A DNA stretch of 64,000 nt from Castellaniella sp034674885. Its GTDB lineage: Bacteria > Pseudomonadota > Gammaproteobacteria > Burkholderiales > Burkholderiaceae_B. Position 1 is the stretch's first letter; every line of letters begins with the position of its first letter. Made by a program: the position numbers and the translations under genes. Location: assembly GCF_034674885.1 (NCBI RefSeq), contig NZ_JAUCDS010000018.1, forward strand, positions 1 through 64,000, read 5' to 3'. Below, in pieces: positions 56,613 to 64,000 of this stretch. The notes below the pieces were generated by a model, which had not been told where the DNA came from, made no database searches, and was given only the letters and a program-made list of their open reading frames with translations.

Positions 56613-58388
56613 TTAGAAGGTACGCGCCTTGGGCGGGATGGTGTCCACGGTCAGCGGCTTCATGCGCACGGGCTTGTAGTCCAGACGGTTGTCCGGTGAG
56701 AACCACAGCGTGTGCTTGAGCCAGTTGACGTCGTCGCGGTCCGGGTATTCCTCGAGCGCATGGGCGCCGCGCGATTCCAGCCGGTTGGCGGCAGATTTCG
56801 ACGTCGCGCGGGCGACCTCGATCATGTTGGTGACTTCCAGGGCCTCCAGGCGCGCGGTGTTGAACACCTGGGACTTGTCGGAGTAATACATGTTCTCGAC
56901 TTCGGGCACCAGATCGTTGATGACCTGTTCGCCTTCTTTCAGCTTGTCGAGCTTGCGGAACACGCCGTAATGGCTTTGCATGGCCTGCTGCATCTTGTGG
57001 ACGACGTCCTGGGGCTTTTCGCCCGAGGTGCGGCTTTCCAGGCGATCCAGGCGGTCCATGGAGGCTTCGATGTCGGTATCGGGCAGGACCTGGTGGCTGT
57101 GCTGGCGTTCCGGATGCTGGTCGACGATGAAATTGCCCGCCGAACGGCCGAACACGACCAGATCCAGCAGCGAATTCGTGCCCAGGCGGTTGGCGCCGTG
57201 CACGGACGTGGCCGCGCATTCACCGATGGCGTACAGGCCGTTGACGACCTTTTCCTCGCCGTTGACCAGGGTCATGACCTGGCCATGGTAGTTCGCCGGA
57301 ATGCCGCCCATCTGGTAGTGGATGGTAGGCACGACGGGGATCGGGTCCTTGATCGGGTCGATGTTGGCGAATTTGATGGCGATTTCGCGGATGGACGGCA
57401 GGCGCTTCATGATGGTTTCGGCGCCCAGGTGGTCGAGCTTCAGCAGCACGTGGCTGCCGTCGCCGCAACCGCGACCTTCCTTGATTTCCTGGTCCATGGA
57501 ACGGGACACGAAGTCGCGCGGCGCCAGGTCCTTCAGCTGTGGCGCGTAGCGTTCCATGAAGCGTTCGCCGTCCTTGTTCAGCAGGAAGCCGCCCTCGCCT
57601 CGTACCCCTTCGGTGATCAGCACGCCCGCGCCGGCCACGCCGGTGGGGTGGAACTGCCAGAATTCCATGTCCTGCAGCGGGATGCCTGCGCGCGCCGCCA
57701 TGCCCAGGCCGTCGCCGGTATTGATGAAGGCATTGGTGGTGGCGGCCCAGATGCGGCCCGCGCCACCGGTGGCCAGCACGGTGTGCTTGGCTTCCAGGAC
57801 GTAGACGTCACCCGTTTCCATTTCCATGGCGGTCACGCCCAGCACGTCGCCGTCGTTGTTGCGCAGCAGGTCCAGCGCCATCCATTCGATGAAGAAATTG
57901 GTGCGGGCCGCGACGTTGCGCTGATACAGGGTATGCAGCATGGCGTGACCGGTACGGTCGGCAGCGGCACAGGCGCGCTGCACCGGCTTTTCACCGAAAT
58001 GGGACGTATGCCCGCCAAACGGACGCTGATAGATGGTGCCGTCGGGGTTGCGGTCGAACGGCATGCCGAAGTGTTCGAGCTCGTAGACCGCATTGGGGGC
58101 TTCGCGCACCATGAATTCGATCGAATCCTGGTCGCCGAGCCAGTCGGAGCCCTTCACGGTGTCATACATGTGCCACTGCCAGTGGTCTTCGCTCATGTTG
58201 CCCAGCGAGGCGCTGACGCCGCCCTGGGCGGCCACCGTGTGCGAACGCGTGGGGAAGACTTTCGACAGCACGGCCACCGACAGGCCGGCGTTGGACAGCT
58301 GCAGGGCGCAGCGCAGGCCGGCCCCGCCGGCGCCGACGACCACCACATCGAACTGGCGGCGCGGGAGAGTTTTCTTGACAGCAGCCAC
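56613..58388 (-). CDS. sdhA: Succinate dehydrogenase flavoprotein subunit
   Basis: A 591-residue FAD subunit that oxidises succinate to fumarate. The FAD fingerprint is 'VVGAGGAGLRCAL', the covalent FAD histidine is H50 in 'TRSHTVAAQGG', and the active-site 'HPTGVAGAGVLITEGVRGEGG' region is intact. Starts 1 base after sdhD. SdhE, encoded downstream, should assist flavinylation. Confidence 0.97.
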   Translation of the reverse strand: MAAVKKTLPRRQFDVVVVGAGGAGLRCALQLSNAGLSVAVLSKVFPTRSHTVAAQGGVSASLGNMSEDHWQWHMYDTVKGSDWLGDQDSIEFMVREAPNAVYELEHFGMPFDRNPDGTIYQRPFGGHTSHFGEKPVQRACAAADRTGHAMLHTLYQRNVAARTNFFIEWMALDLLRNNDGDVLGVTAMEMETGDVYVLEAKHTVLATGGAGRIWAATTNAFINTGDGLGMAARAGIPLQDMEFWQFHPTGVAGAGVLITEGVRGEGGFLLNKDGERFMERYAPQLKDLAPRDFVSRSMDQEIKEGRGCGDGSHVLLKLDHLGAETIMKRLPSIREIAIKFANIDPIKDPIPVVPTIHYQMGGIPANYHGQVMTLVNGEEKVVNGLYAIGECAATSVHGANRLGTNSLLDLVVFGRSAGNFIVDQHPERQHSHQVLPDTDIEASMDRLDRLESRTSGEKPQDVVHKMQQAMQSHYGVFRKLDKLKEGEQVINDLVPEVENMYYSDKSQVFNTARLEALEVTNMIEVARATSKSAANRLESRGAHALEEYPDRDDVNWLKHTLWFSPDNRLDYKPVRMKPLTVDTIPPKARTF

Positions 58389-58389
58389 T

Positions 58390-58770
58390 TTAGAGACTCC
58401 AGAGAATTTGAGCGAAGAAGACCACCGCCGCGACCAACCAGAGAATGGTCAGGACCTGCAGGAACAGCCGCAGGCCGGCGGAGTGCACGTAGTCCATCCA
58501 GATGTCTCGCACACCGATCCAGGCATGCCAGGCCAAAGACAGGAAAGCCAGGGTCGCCAGCAGTTGGCCGACGGGCAGCGTGCCGACGGTGAAGGCGAAG
58601 AAGGCTCGCCAGGATTCGAAATCCAGGCTGGGCACGAAAACGGCGTACAGCACCAGAACCAGCGTGTAGATCGCCATGATGACGGCGGTGGTCCGCTGGA
58701 CGATGAAATCGCGCGTGCCGTAGTGCGCGCCCACGACCAGGCGCTTGCGACCAATGCGTTCTTGTGTCAT
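58390..58770 (-). CDS. sdhD: Succinate dehydrogenase membrane anchor subunit D
   Basis: A 126-residue membrane anchor with three helices (about residues 26-47, 62-82, 98-123). 'AWHAWIGVRDIWMDYVHS' carries the heme/quinone-site histidine and aspartate region typical of SdhD. Overlaps the sdhC stop by one base. Confidence 0.92.
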   Translation of the reverse strand: MTQERIGRKRLVVGAHYGTRDFIVQRTTAVIMAIYTLVLVLYAVFVPSLDFESWRAFFAFTVGTLPVGQLLATLAFLSLAWHAWIGVRDIWMDYVHSAGLRLFLQVLTILWLVAAVVFFAQILWSL

Positions 58771-59183
58771 TACCAGGCTCCGAATAGTTTCAGACCGAAC
58801 ACGACGGTCAGTGCCAGCGCCACGCCGATCACCAGGGCGCCGGAGCGCTGCGAAGATGCGCGATCATTGCCGATGTGCAGATCCAGCGTCAGGTAGCGGA
58901 TACCTGCGCAGAAATGGTGGAAGTAGCCCCACATCAGCACCAGCAGCACGATCTTACAGGCGGGGCTGGCAACCCAGCCCTGCATGGCGGCAAAGGTTTC
59001 CGGCGACTGCACGCTATTCGCGAACAGCGGCACCAGAATCACCGGCAGCGCCAGGAACAGCAGCGCCCCGCTGACGCGGTGCAGAATGGATGCTTTGCCA
59101 GCGGGCGGCAGCTTGTAGCTCATGAGGTCGGACAACCCCAGATTACGAAACTGCGGACGCGGCTTTGTGGCTGATTCAGACAT
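58770..59183 (-). CDS. sdhC: Succinate dehydrogenase cytochrome b556 subunit
   Basis: A 137-residue membrane anchor with three helices. 'SILHRVSGALL' and 'HHFCAGIRYLTLDLH' are the two SdhC signatures; the heme histidine is in the latter. First gene of the sdhCDAB-sdhE-gltA series. A GntR gene lies 67 bases upstream in the same direction. Confidence 0.94.
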   Translation of the reverse strand: MSESATKPRPQFRNLGLSDLMSYKLPPAGKASILHRVSGALLFLALPVILVPLFANSVQSPETFAAMQGWVASPACKIVLLVLMWGYFHHFCAGIRYLTLDLHIGNDRASSQRSGALVIGVALALTVVFGLKLFGAW

Positions 59184-59250
59184 GATGGCCTCGTAGTGGA
59201 AAATTGGAAGGATGTTCTGGACTCAATCGGCATTTTCGCCGATCTGCAGG

Positions 59251-60021
59251 TCAATTCAAACTATTGCGATAATGGTACCGTTCGGTGACGTAGTGACCCC
59301 GCCGCAATTCCATGGGCCGGTCGCCATACGTGTAGGCAATGCGCTCGACCTGCAACAGGGGGCTGCCCTGCGCGACCTGCAGGAATTCGGCCTGCGCGTC
59401 GGTGGCGGCCACGGCGCGGATTTTTTCCTCTGCCCGCACCATGCTGACGCCGAATTCGGTTTCGAACAAGGCATAGACCGGCCCCCGGTAGCGCTGCAGG
59501 AATTCCAGGGTCAGGCCCTTGAAGGCGCTGCCCGGCAGCCAGATGTCGTCCAGGATGGTGGGTGTGTCGTCGAAGGACAGCACGCGGCGCATGTTGACCA
59601 CGGCATCGCCTGCCCGCAGGTCCAGGGCGGCGGCGATCTCGGCCGATGCCTTGGTGCGCCGGCAATCCAGAATTTGGCTGCTGGACGCAGCCGGCTGGCC
59701 GTCATCCGGGCTGAGCCGCAGGAAACGGTAGCGGACGCGGGCTTCGTTGTGGGTGGCCACGAAGGTGCCCTTGCCCTGGCGGCGTATCAGCAGGTTGTCG
59801 GCGGCCAGTTCGTCGATGGCTTTGCGCACCGTACCCTGGCTGACCTGGAAACGGGCGGCCAGTTCCAGTTCGCTGGGGATGGCTTCGCCGGGTTTCCATT
59901 CACCCCGATCCAGCCCCTGCAGGATCAAGCCCTTGATCTGCTGATACAGCGGGCTGAACGCGGCGCTGTGTGACGCGCGCCCTAACGGCTGTTGGCGGTC
60001 GATCGAAGGGGTATCAGACAT
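59251..60021 (-). CDS. GntR-family regulator with UTRA domain (HutC-type)
   Basis: A 256-residue regulator: winged helix at about residues 27-95 ('PSELELAARFQVSQGTVRKAIDELA') and a C-terminal UTRA ligand domain ('GPVYALFETEFGVSM'). Placed between the sdh operon and divergent mdh, it may sense an acid of the citric acid or methylcitrate cycle and control these genes (inference). The ATG at 60021 ('MSDTPSID') gives the best start. A 21-base palindrome lies in the mdh intergenic gap. Confidence 0.9.
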   Translation of the reverse strand: MSDTPSIDRQQPLGRASHSAAFSPLYQQIKGLILQGLDRGEWKPGEAIPSELELAARFQVSQGTVRKAIDELAADNLLIRRQGKGTFVATHNEARVRYRFLRLSPDDGQPAASSSQILDCRRTKASAEIAAALDLRAGDAVVNMRRVLSFDDTPTILDDIWLPGSAFKGLTLEFLQRYRGPVYALFETEFGVSMVRAEEKIRAVAATDAQAEFLQVAQGSPLLQVERIAYTYGDRPMELRRGHYVTERYHYRNSLN

Positions 60022-60111
60022 GTCGTATGAAAGTGCTGCAGGGCGGCCCATGCTACAAAATGGAACTTCGGCATTTTCGCATTTCCGCGTGCAGATGTCT
60101 AATACTCTTCT

Positions 60112-60132
60112 GTCTTATATAAGATATAAGAC
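60112..60132. promoter_or_regulatory. Perfect palindromic operator between gntR and mdh
   Basis: GTCTTATAT-AAG-ATATAAGAC: 9-bp arms with a 3-base centre; an inner 12-bp palindrome TCTTATATAAGA overlaps it (60113-60124). AT-rich dyad next to a GntR gene, the usual setting for GntR-family operators. It lies 85 bases upstream of mdh and 91 bases from gntR, and directly before a TTGACG. Confidence 0.75.
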
Positions 60133-60216
60133 TCTTGACGCTGAGGGATGAAATACACTACTCTTTTCGGCGTTTCGCATACCCCGGATACCCCCCTCAT
60201 CTATCGGAGAATCACT

Positions 60217-61206
60217 ATGTCCAAACCCGCCATGCGCGTCGCGGTCACCGGCGCCGCCGGCCAGATCGGCTATGCCCTGCTGTTTCGCATCGCATCCGGT
60301 GAAATGCTCGGCAAGGACCAGCCGGTCATCCTGCAATTGCTGGAAATCCCGGACGAGAAAGCCCAAAAAGCCCTGCAGGGCGTGATGATGGAACTCGACG
60401 ACTGTGCCTTCCCGCTGCTGGCTGGCATGAGCGCCCACAGCGATCCGCGCACCGCTTTCAAGGACGCCGACGTCGCTCTGCTGGTGGGGGCCCGTCCGCG
60501 CAGCAAGGGCATGGAACGCAAGGACCTGCTGCAGGTCAATGCCCAGATCTTCACGGCCCAGGGCAAGGCGCTGAACGAAGTCGCCAGCCGCAACGTCAAG
60601 GTCCTGGTGGTCGGCAACCCGGCCAACACCAACGCCTACATCGCCATGAAGTCCGCCCCGGATCTGCCGGCCAAGAACTTCACCGCCATGCTGCGCCTGG
60701 ACCACAACCGCGCCCTGTCGCAACTGGCTGCCAAGACCGGCAAGGCCGTGGCCGACATCGAGAAACTGGTCGTGTGGGGCAACCACTCGCCGACCATGTA
60801 CCCGGACACGCGCTTCGCCACCATCGGCGGCCAGTCCGTGCAGGCGCTGGTGAATGACCCCGCCTGGATTGCCGACACCTTCATCCCGACCGTCGGCAAA
60901 CGCGGCGGCGCCATCATCGAAGCACGCGGCCTGTCATCGGCAGCTTCCGCTGCCAATGCCGCCATCGACCACATCCACGACTGGGTGCTGGGCACGAACG
61001 GCAAGTGGGTCACCATGGGTATTCCGTCCGACGGTTCCTACGGCATCCCCGAAGGCATCATCTACGGTGTGCCAGTCACGACCGCCAATGGTGAATACAC
61101 GCGCGTCAGCGGCCTGGAAATCGACGCCTTCTCGCGCGAACGCATGGACCACACCCTGAACGAGCTGCTGGAAGAACGCGACGGCATCGCCGATCTTCTG
61201 AAGTAA
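60217..61206 (+). CDS. mdh: Malate dehydrogenase
   Basis: A 329-residue NAD-dependent malate dehydrogenase of the LDH-like fold. The NAD loop is 'TGAAGQIGYALL', the substrate-binding region 'GARPRSKGMERKDLL' and the catalytic histidine is in 'VWGNHSPTMYPD'. The 'AAGQIGY' form groups it with the cytosolic-type enzymes of betaproteobacteria. The ATG at 60217 follows CGGAGA. Divergent from the GntR gene. Confidence 0.96.
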   Translation: MSKPAMRVAVTGAAGQIGYALLFRIASGEMLGKDQPVILQLLEIPDEKAQKALQGVMMELDDCAFPLLAGMSAHSDPRTAFKDADVALLVGARPRSKGMERKDLLQVNAQIFTAQGKALNEVASRNVKVLVVGNPANTNAYIAMKSAPDLPAKNFTAMLRLDHNRALSQLAAKTGKAVADIEKLVVWGNHSPTMYPDTRFATIGGQSVQALVNDPAWIADTFIPTVGKRGGAIIEARGLSSAASAANAAIDHIHDWVLGTNGKWVTMGIPSDGSYGIPEGIIYGVPVTTANGEYTRVSGLEIDAFSRERMDHTLNELLEERDGIADLLK

Positions 61207-61218
61207 GCAGTCCTGGCA

Positions 61219-61257
61219 GGCGCACCTGCAGGCCGGCGCCCGGCTTGCAGGTGCGCC
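61219..61257 (+). terminator. 18-bp stem-loop after mdh
   Basis: GGCGCACCTGCA-G-GCCGG / CCGGC-T-TGCAGGTGCGCC with a 3-base loop: 12 + 5 bp perfect pairing joined by one G-T pair, 12 bases after the mdh stop. No T tract. It probably ends or protects the mdh transcript, separating it from prpB. Confidence 0.65.
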
Positions 61258-61399
61258 GCCTAATGTCCGGTCGATGACAGACAGGCATGGCCTGCGGACA
61301 CAGAATGCCGACAGCATCGACTGGAACCCCGCCCGTCCCCGGGCGATTCCTGCCGCGCATGGGGTCTGCCCGGCGCGGCGGCATACCGGAGCGCTGTTC

Positions 61400-62299
61400 A
61401 TGACCCGTCCCGCCTCTCCTGGCGCCCTGCTGCGCCAGGCCCTCATCGAAGAATCCCCCCTGCAGATCATCGGCGCCATCAACGCCAATCACGCCCTGCT
61501 GGCCAAACGCGCTGGCTATCGCGCCATCTACCTGTCGGGCGGCGGCGTGGCCGCTGGCTCGCTGGGGCTGCCCGACCTGGGCATCAACACCCTGGACGAT
61601 GTGCTGACCGATATCCGCCGCATCACCGACGTCTGTGATCTGCCGCTGCTGGTGGACATCGACACGGGCTTCGGGCCATCGGCCTTCAATATCGCCCGCA
61701 CCGTGAAATCGCTGATCAAGTTCGGCGCCGCCGGCTGCCACATCGAAGATCAGGTCGGCGCCAAGCGCTGCGGCCATCGCCCCGGCAAGGAAATCGTCAG
61801 CACCGAAGAAATGGCCGACCGCGTCAAGGCCGCTGCCGATGCCCGCACAGACAGCGACTTCTACCTGATCGCCCGCACCGACGCGATCGCCGTCAGCGGC
61901 GTGGATGCCGCCCTGGAGCGCGCTCACGCCTGCGTGGAAGCCGGCGCCGATGCGATCTTCGCGGAAGCGTCCTATGATCTGGAGACCTACGCCAAATTTT
62001 CCAGCTCCCTGAGCGTGCCCGTGCTGGCGAACATCACGGAATTCGGCAAGACGCCGCTGTTCACCGTGCAGGAACTGGCGGGCGCAGGCGTGGGCATGGT
62101 GCTGTATCCGCTGTCGGCCTTCCGCGCCATGAACAAGGCGGCCGAGGCCGTGTACGAAGCCATCCGCCGCGATGGGCACCAGCACAACGTCGTCGAGCTG
62201 ATGCAGACGCGCGAAGAACTCTACGACCGCATCGGCTACCACCGCTACGAGGCCCAGCTCGACGCGCTGTTCCAGCAGGGCAAGGGCAAGGCGTCCTGA
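61400..62299 (+). CDS. prpB: Methylisocitrate lyase
   Basis: A 299-residue enzyme that splits 2-methylisocitrate into pyruvate and succinate in propionate breakdown. The active-site 'KRCGH' (122-126) is exact and 'HIEDQVGAK' precedes it. The ATG at 61400 follows CGGAG; the frame is open to 61274 without resemblance. Starts the prpBCD series, 193 bases after mdh. Confidence 0.95.
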   Translation: MTRPASPGALLRQALIEESPLQIIGAINANHALLAKRAGYRAIYLSGGGVAAGSLGLPDLGINTLDDVLTDIRRITDVCDLPLLVDIDTGFGPSAFNIARTVKSLIKFGAAGCHIEDQVGAKRCGHRPGKEIVSTEEMADRVKAAADARTDSDFYLIARTDAIAVSGVDAALERAHACVEAGADAIFAEASYDLETYAKFSSSLSVPVLANITEFGKTPLFTVQELAGAGVGMVLYPLSAFRAMNKAAEAVYEAIRRDGHQHNVVELMQTREELYDRIGYHRYEAQLDALFQQGKGKAS

Positions 62300-62346
62300 T
62301 CAGGGCGCGCCAACCGAATTCCATCCGTCACCCAAGGAGACCTCTG

Positions 62347-63582
62347 ATGGCGACACGAAAGACTGCATCCCCGAAATCGACTGCGGCATCCCGCAAACCC
62401 GCAGCAGGCAAGGCCGCTGCGGCCCCCGCCACTGCTGCGCCCGCCCCCGGCTTCAAGCCGAAGAAATCCGTCGCCCTGTCGGGCATCGTGGCCGGCAACA
62501 CGGCCCTGTGCACGGTGGGCCGCAGCGGCAACGACCTGCACTACCGTGGCTATGACATCCTGGACATCGCCGACACCTGCGAATTCGAGGAAGTCGCCCA
62601 CCTGCTGATCCACGGCAAGCTGCCGACCAAACCCGAACTCAAGGCCTACAAGGAAAAACTGCGCCGCCTGCGCGGCCTGCCGGCCCAGGTCCAGGTCGCG
62701 CTGGAAGCCCTGCCCGCCGCCAGCCACCCCATGGACGTGATGCGCACCGCCGCCTCGGTGCTGGGCTGCGTGCTGCCCGAAAAAGACGACCATAACCTGC
62801 CCGACGCCCGCGACATCGCCGACCGTCTGATGGCCAGCCTGGGCTCGGCCCTGCTGTACTGGTATCACTACAGCCACAATGGCCGCATCATCAACGTCGA
62901 AACCGAAGACGACAGCATCGGCGGTCATTTCCTGCACCTGCTGCACGGCGAAGTCCCCTCCGACGAGTGGGTCCGCGCCATGCACACGTCGCTGATCCTG
63001 TACGCCGAGCATGAATTCAACGCCTCCACCTTCACCGGCCGCGTGATCGCCGGCACGGGCTCGGACATGTATTCCGCCATCACCGGAGCCATCGGTGCGC
63101 TGCGCGGGCCCAAGCACGGCGGCGCCAACGAAGTCGCCTTCGAGATCCAGAAGCGCTACGACAGCCCCGACGAAGCCGAGGCCGACATTCGCCGCCGCGT
63201 CGAGGCCAAGGAAGTCGTGATCGGCTTCGGTCACCCGGTCTACACCGTGTCCGACCCGCGCAACAAGGTCATCAAGGCCGTGGCGCAGAAACTGTCCAGA
63301 TCCGCCGGCTCGACCAAGATGTTCGACATCGCCGAACGCCTGGAATCGGTCATGTGGGATGCCAAGAAAATGTTCCCGAACCTGGACTGGTTCTCGGCCG
63401 TGTCCTACCACATGATGGGTGTGCCCACCGCCATGTTCACGCCGCTGTTCGTGATCGCCCGCACCGCCGGTTGGTCGGCGCACATCATCGAACAACGCGT
63501 CGACAACAAGATCATCCGCCCGACGGCCAACTACGTCGGTCCGGAAGACCAGAAATTCGTCCCGCTCTCCAAGCGCAAATAA
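62347..63582 (+). CDS. prpC: 2-methylcitrate synthase with basic N-terminal extension
   Basis: A 411-residue citrate-synthase-fold enzyme that joins propionyl-CoA and oxaloacetate. Catalytic motifs: 'YAEHEFNASTFTGRV', 'GFGHPVYTVSDPRN' and 'DWFSAVSYHMMG'. The first 41 residues are a low-complexity Ala/Lys/Pro stretch ('TRKTASPKSTAASRKP...') not part of the enzyme fold. GGAGACCTCTG precedes the ATG. 47 bases after prpB. Confidence 0.94.
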   Translation: MATRKTASPKSTAASRKPAAGKAAAAPATAAPAPGFKPKKSVALSGIVAGNTALCTVGRSGNDLHYRGYDILDIADTCEFEEVAHLLIHGKLPTKPELKAYKEKLRRLRGLPAQVQVALEALPAASHPMDVMRTAASVLGCVLPEKDDHNLPDARDIADRLMASLGSALLYWYHYSHNGRIINVETEDDSIGGHFLHLLHGEVPSDEWVRAMHTSLILYAEHEFNASTFTGRVIAGTGSDMYSAITGAIGALRGPKHGGANEVAFEIQKRYDSPDEAEADIRRRVEAKEVVIGFGHPVYTVSDPRNKVIKAVAQKLSRSAGSTKMFDIAERLESVMWDAKKMFPNLDWFSAVSYHMMGVPTAMFTPLFVIARTAGWSAHIIEQRVDNKIIRPTANYVGPEDQKFVPLSKRK

Positions 63583-63605
63583 GCCGCAACTTTTCAGGAA
63601 CCATC

Positions 63606-64000
63606 ATGTCTGCGACTATTTCCAATGTGCGTCCCCAGCCCGACCAGGTGCTGGTGGACATCGTCGACTACGTGCTCGACTATAAAATCGACAGCGCCCT
63701 GGCGCTGGAGACCGCCCGCAACTGCCTGATCGACACGCTGGGCTGCGGCCTGGAAGGCCTGGAATACCCGGCCTGCCGCAAGCTGATGGGCCCGATCGTG
63801 CCCGGCACGGTCGTCCCCAACGGCGCCAAGGTCCCCGGCACCCAATTCCAGCTGGACCCGGTCCAGGCAGCCTTCAACATCGGCTGCATGATCCGCTGGC
63901 TGGACTTCAACGATACGTGGCTTGCTGCCGAATGGGGTCACCCGTCCGACAACCTGGGCGGCATCCTGGCCGTCGCCGACTGGCTGTCGCGCAACGCCGT
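63606..64000 (+). CDS. prpD: 2-methylcitrate dehydratase, N-terminal part
   Basis: The first 131 codons of a MmgE/PrpD-family dehydratase; the gene runs off the window. 'NCLIDTLGCGLEGLEYP' and 'CMIRWLDFNDTW' with 'WGHPSDNLGGILAVADW' are PrpD signatures. It dehydrates 2-methylcitrate. 23 bases after prpC, in the same operon. Confidence 0.95.
   Translation, partial: MSATISNVRPQPDQVLVDIVDYVLDYKIDSALALETARNCLIDTLGCGLEGLEYPACRKLMGPIVPGTVVPNGAKVPGTQFQLDPVQAAFNIGCMIRWLDFNDTWLAAEWGHPSDNLGGILAVADWLSRNA

Overview
The window is a high-GC, gene-dense stretch of bacterial chromosome, very probably from a betaproteobacterium of the Alcaligenaceae (Bordetella/Achromobacter/Castellaniella-like). This placement is inferred from gene content and order: an ftrABCD iron-uptake operon, a phaC-phaB-phaR cluster, odhAB-lpd followed by zapE and trpS, and an sdhCDAB-sdhE-gltA / mdh / prpBCD block. 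I found no insertion sequence, prophage, CRISPR array, rRNA or tRNA, and coding style looks uniform, so this reads as core chromosome.

Layout. 1-3 kb: the end of an AraC-type regulator and a three-gene SsuABC/TauABC-like ABC importer. 3-7 kb: class Ia ribonucleotide reductase (nrdAB, minus strand) with a pair of NrdR-like boxes upstream. 7-10 kb: one large CHASE-PAS-PAS-GGDEF-EAL protein. 10-13.5 kb: ftrABCD behind a Fur-like box. 13.6-16.6 kb: polyhydroxyalkanoate genes. 16.7-24 kb: housekeeping genes pgeF, rluD, bamD, a DinG/YoaA-type helicase and tex, plus a tiny membrane protein. 24.4-25.9 kb: catalase behind an OxyR-like site.

25.8-29.9 kb holds the most interesting unit, a tightly packed minus-strand operon. 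It encodes a secreted PepSY protein, a secreted DUF2271 protein with a textbook flavinylation motif, a membrane PepSY-flavodoxin-ferredoxin reductase fusion, and ApbE, the FMN transferase. I read it as an extracytoplasmic electron-transfer module that carries electrons from cytoplasmic NAD(P)H to a covalently flavinylated periplasmic protein.

30-42.3 kb looks like a catabolic district for glutarate, 5-aminovalerate, GABA and putrescine: a class III CoA-transferase, glutaryl-CoA dehydrogenase and a divergent LysR regulator; an omega-aminotransferase; a MocR/GabR regulator; GabT; and a polyamine-type ABC importer. 42.3-64 kb is central metabolism: trpS, zapE, the 2-oxoglutarate dehydrogenase genes (sucA-sucB-lpdA), malic enzyme, an LDH2-family dehydrogenase, citrate synthase, succinate dehydrogenase with its assembly factor, a GntR regulator divergent from malate dehydrogenase with a strong palindrome between them, and the methylcitrate-cycle genes prpB, prpC and prpD (the last cut off by the window end).

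Several intergenic hairpins are clear. Examples are a UUCG-loop terminator after gltA, a 14-bp stem between the binding-protein and permease genes of the polyamine importer, and an 18-bp stem after mdh. All functional statements rest on reading the translated sequences and family knowledge; no database search was run.
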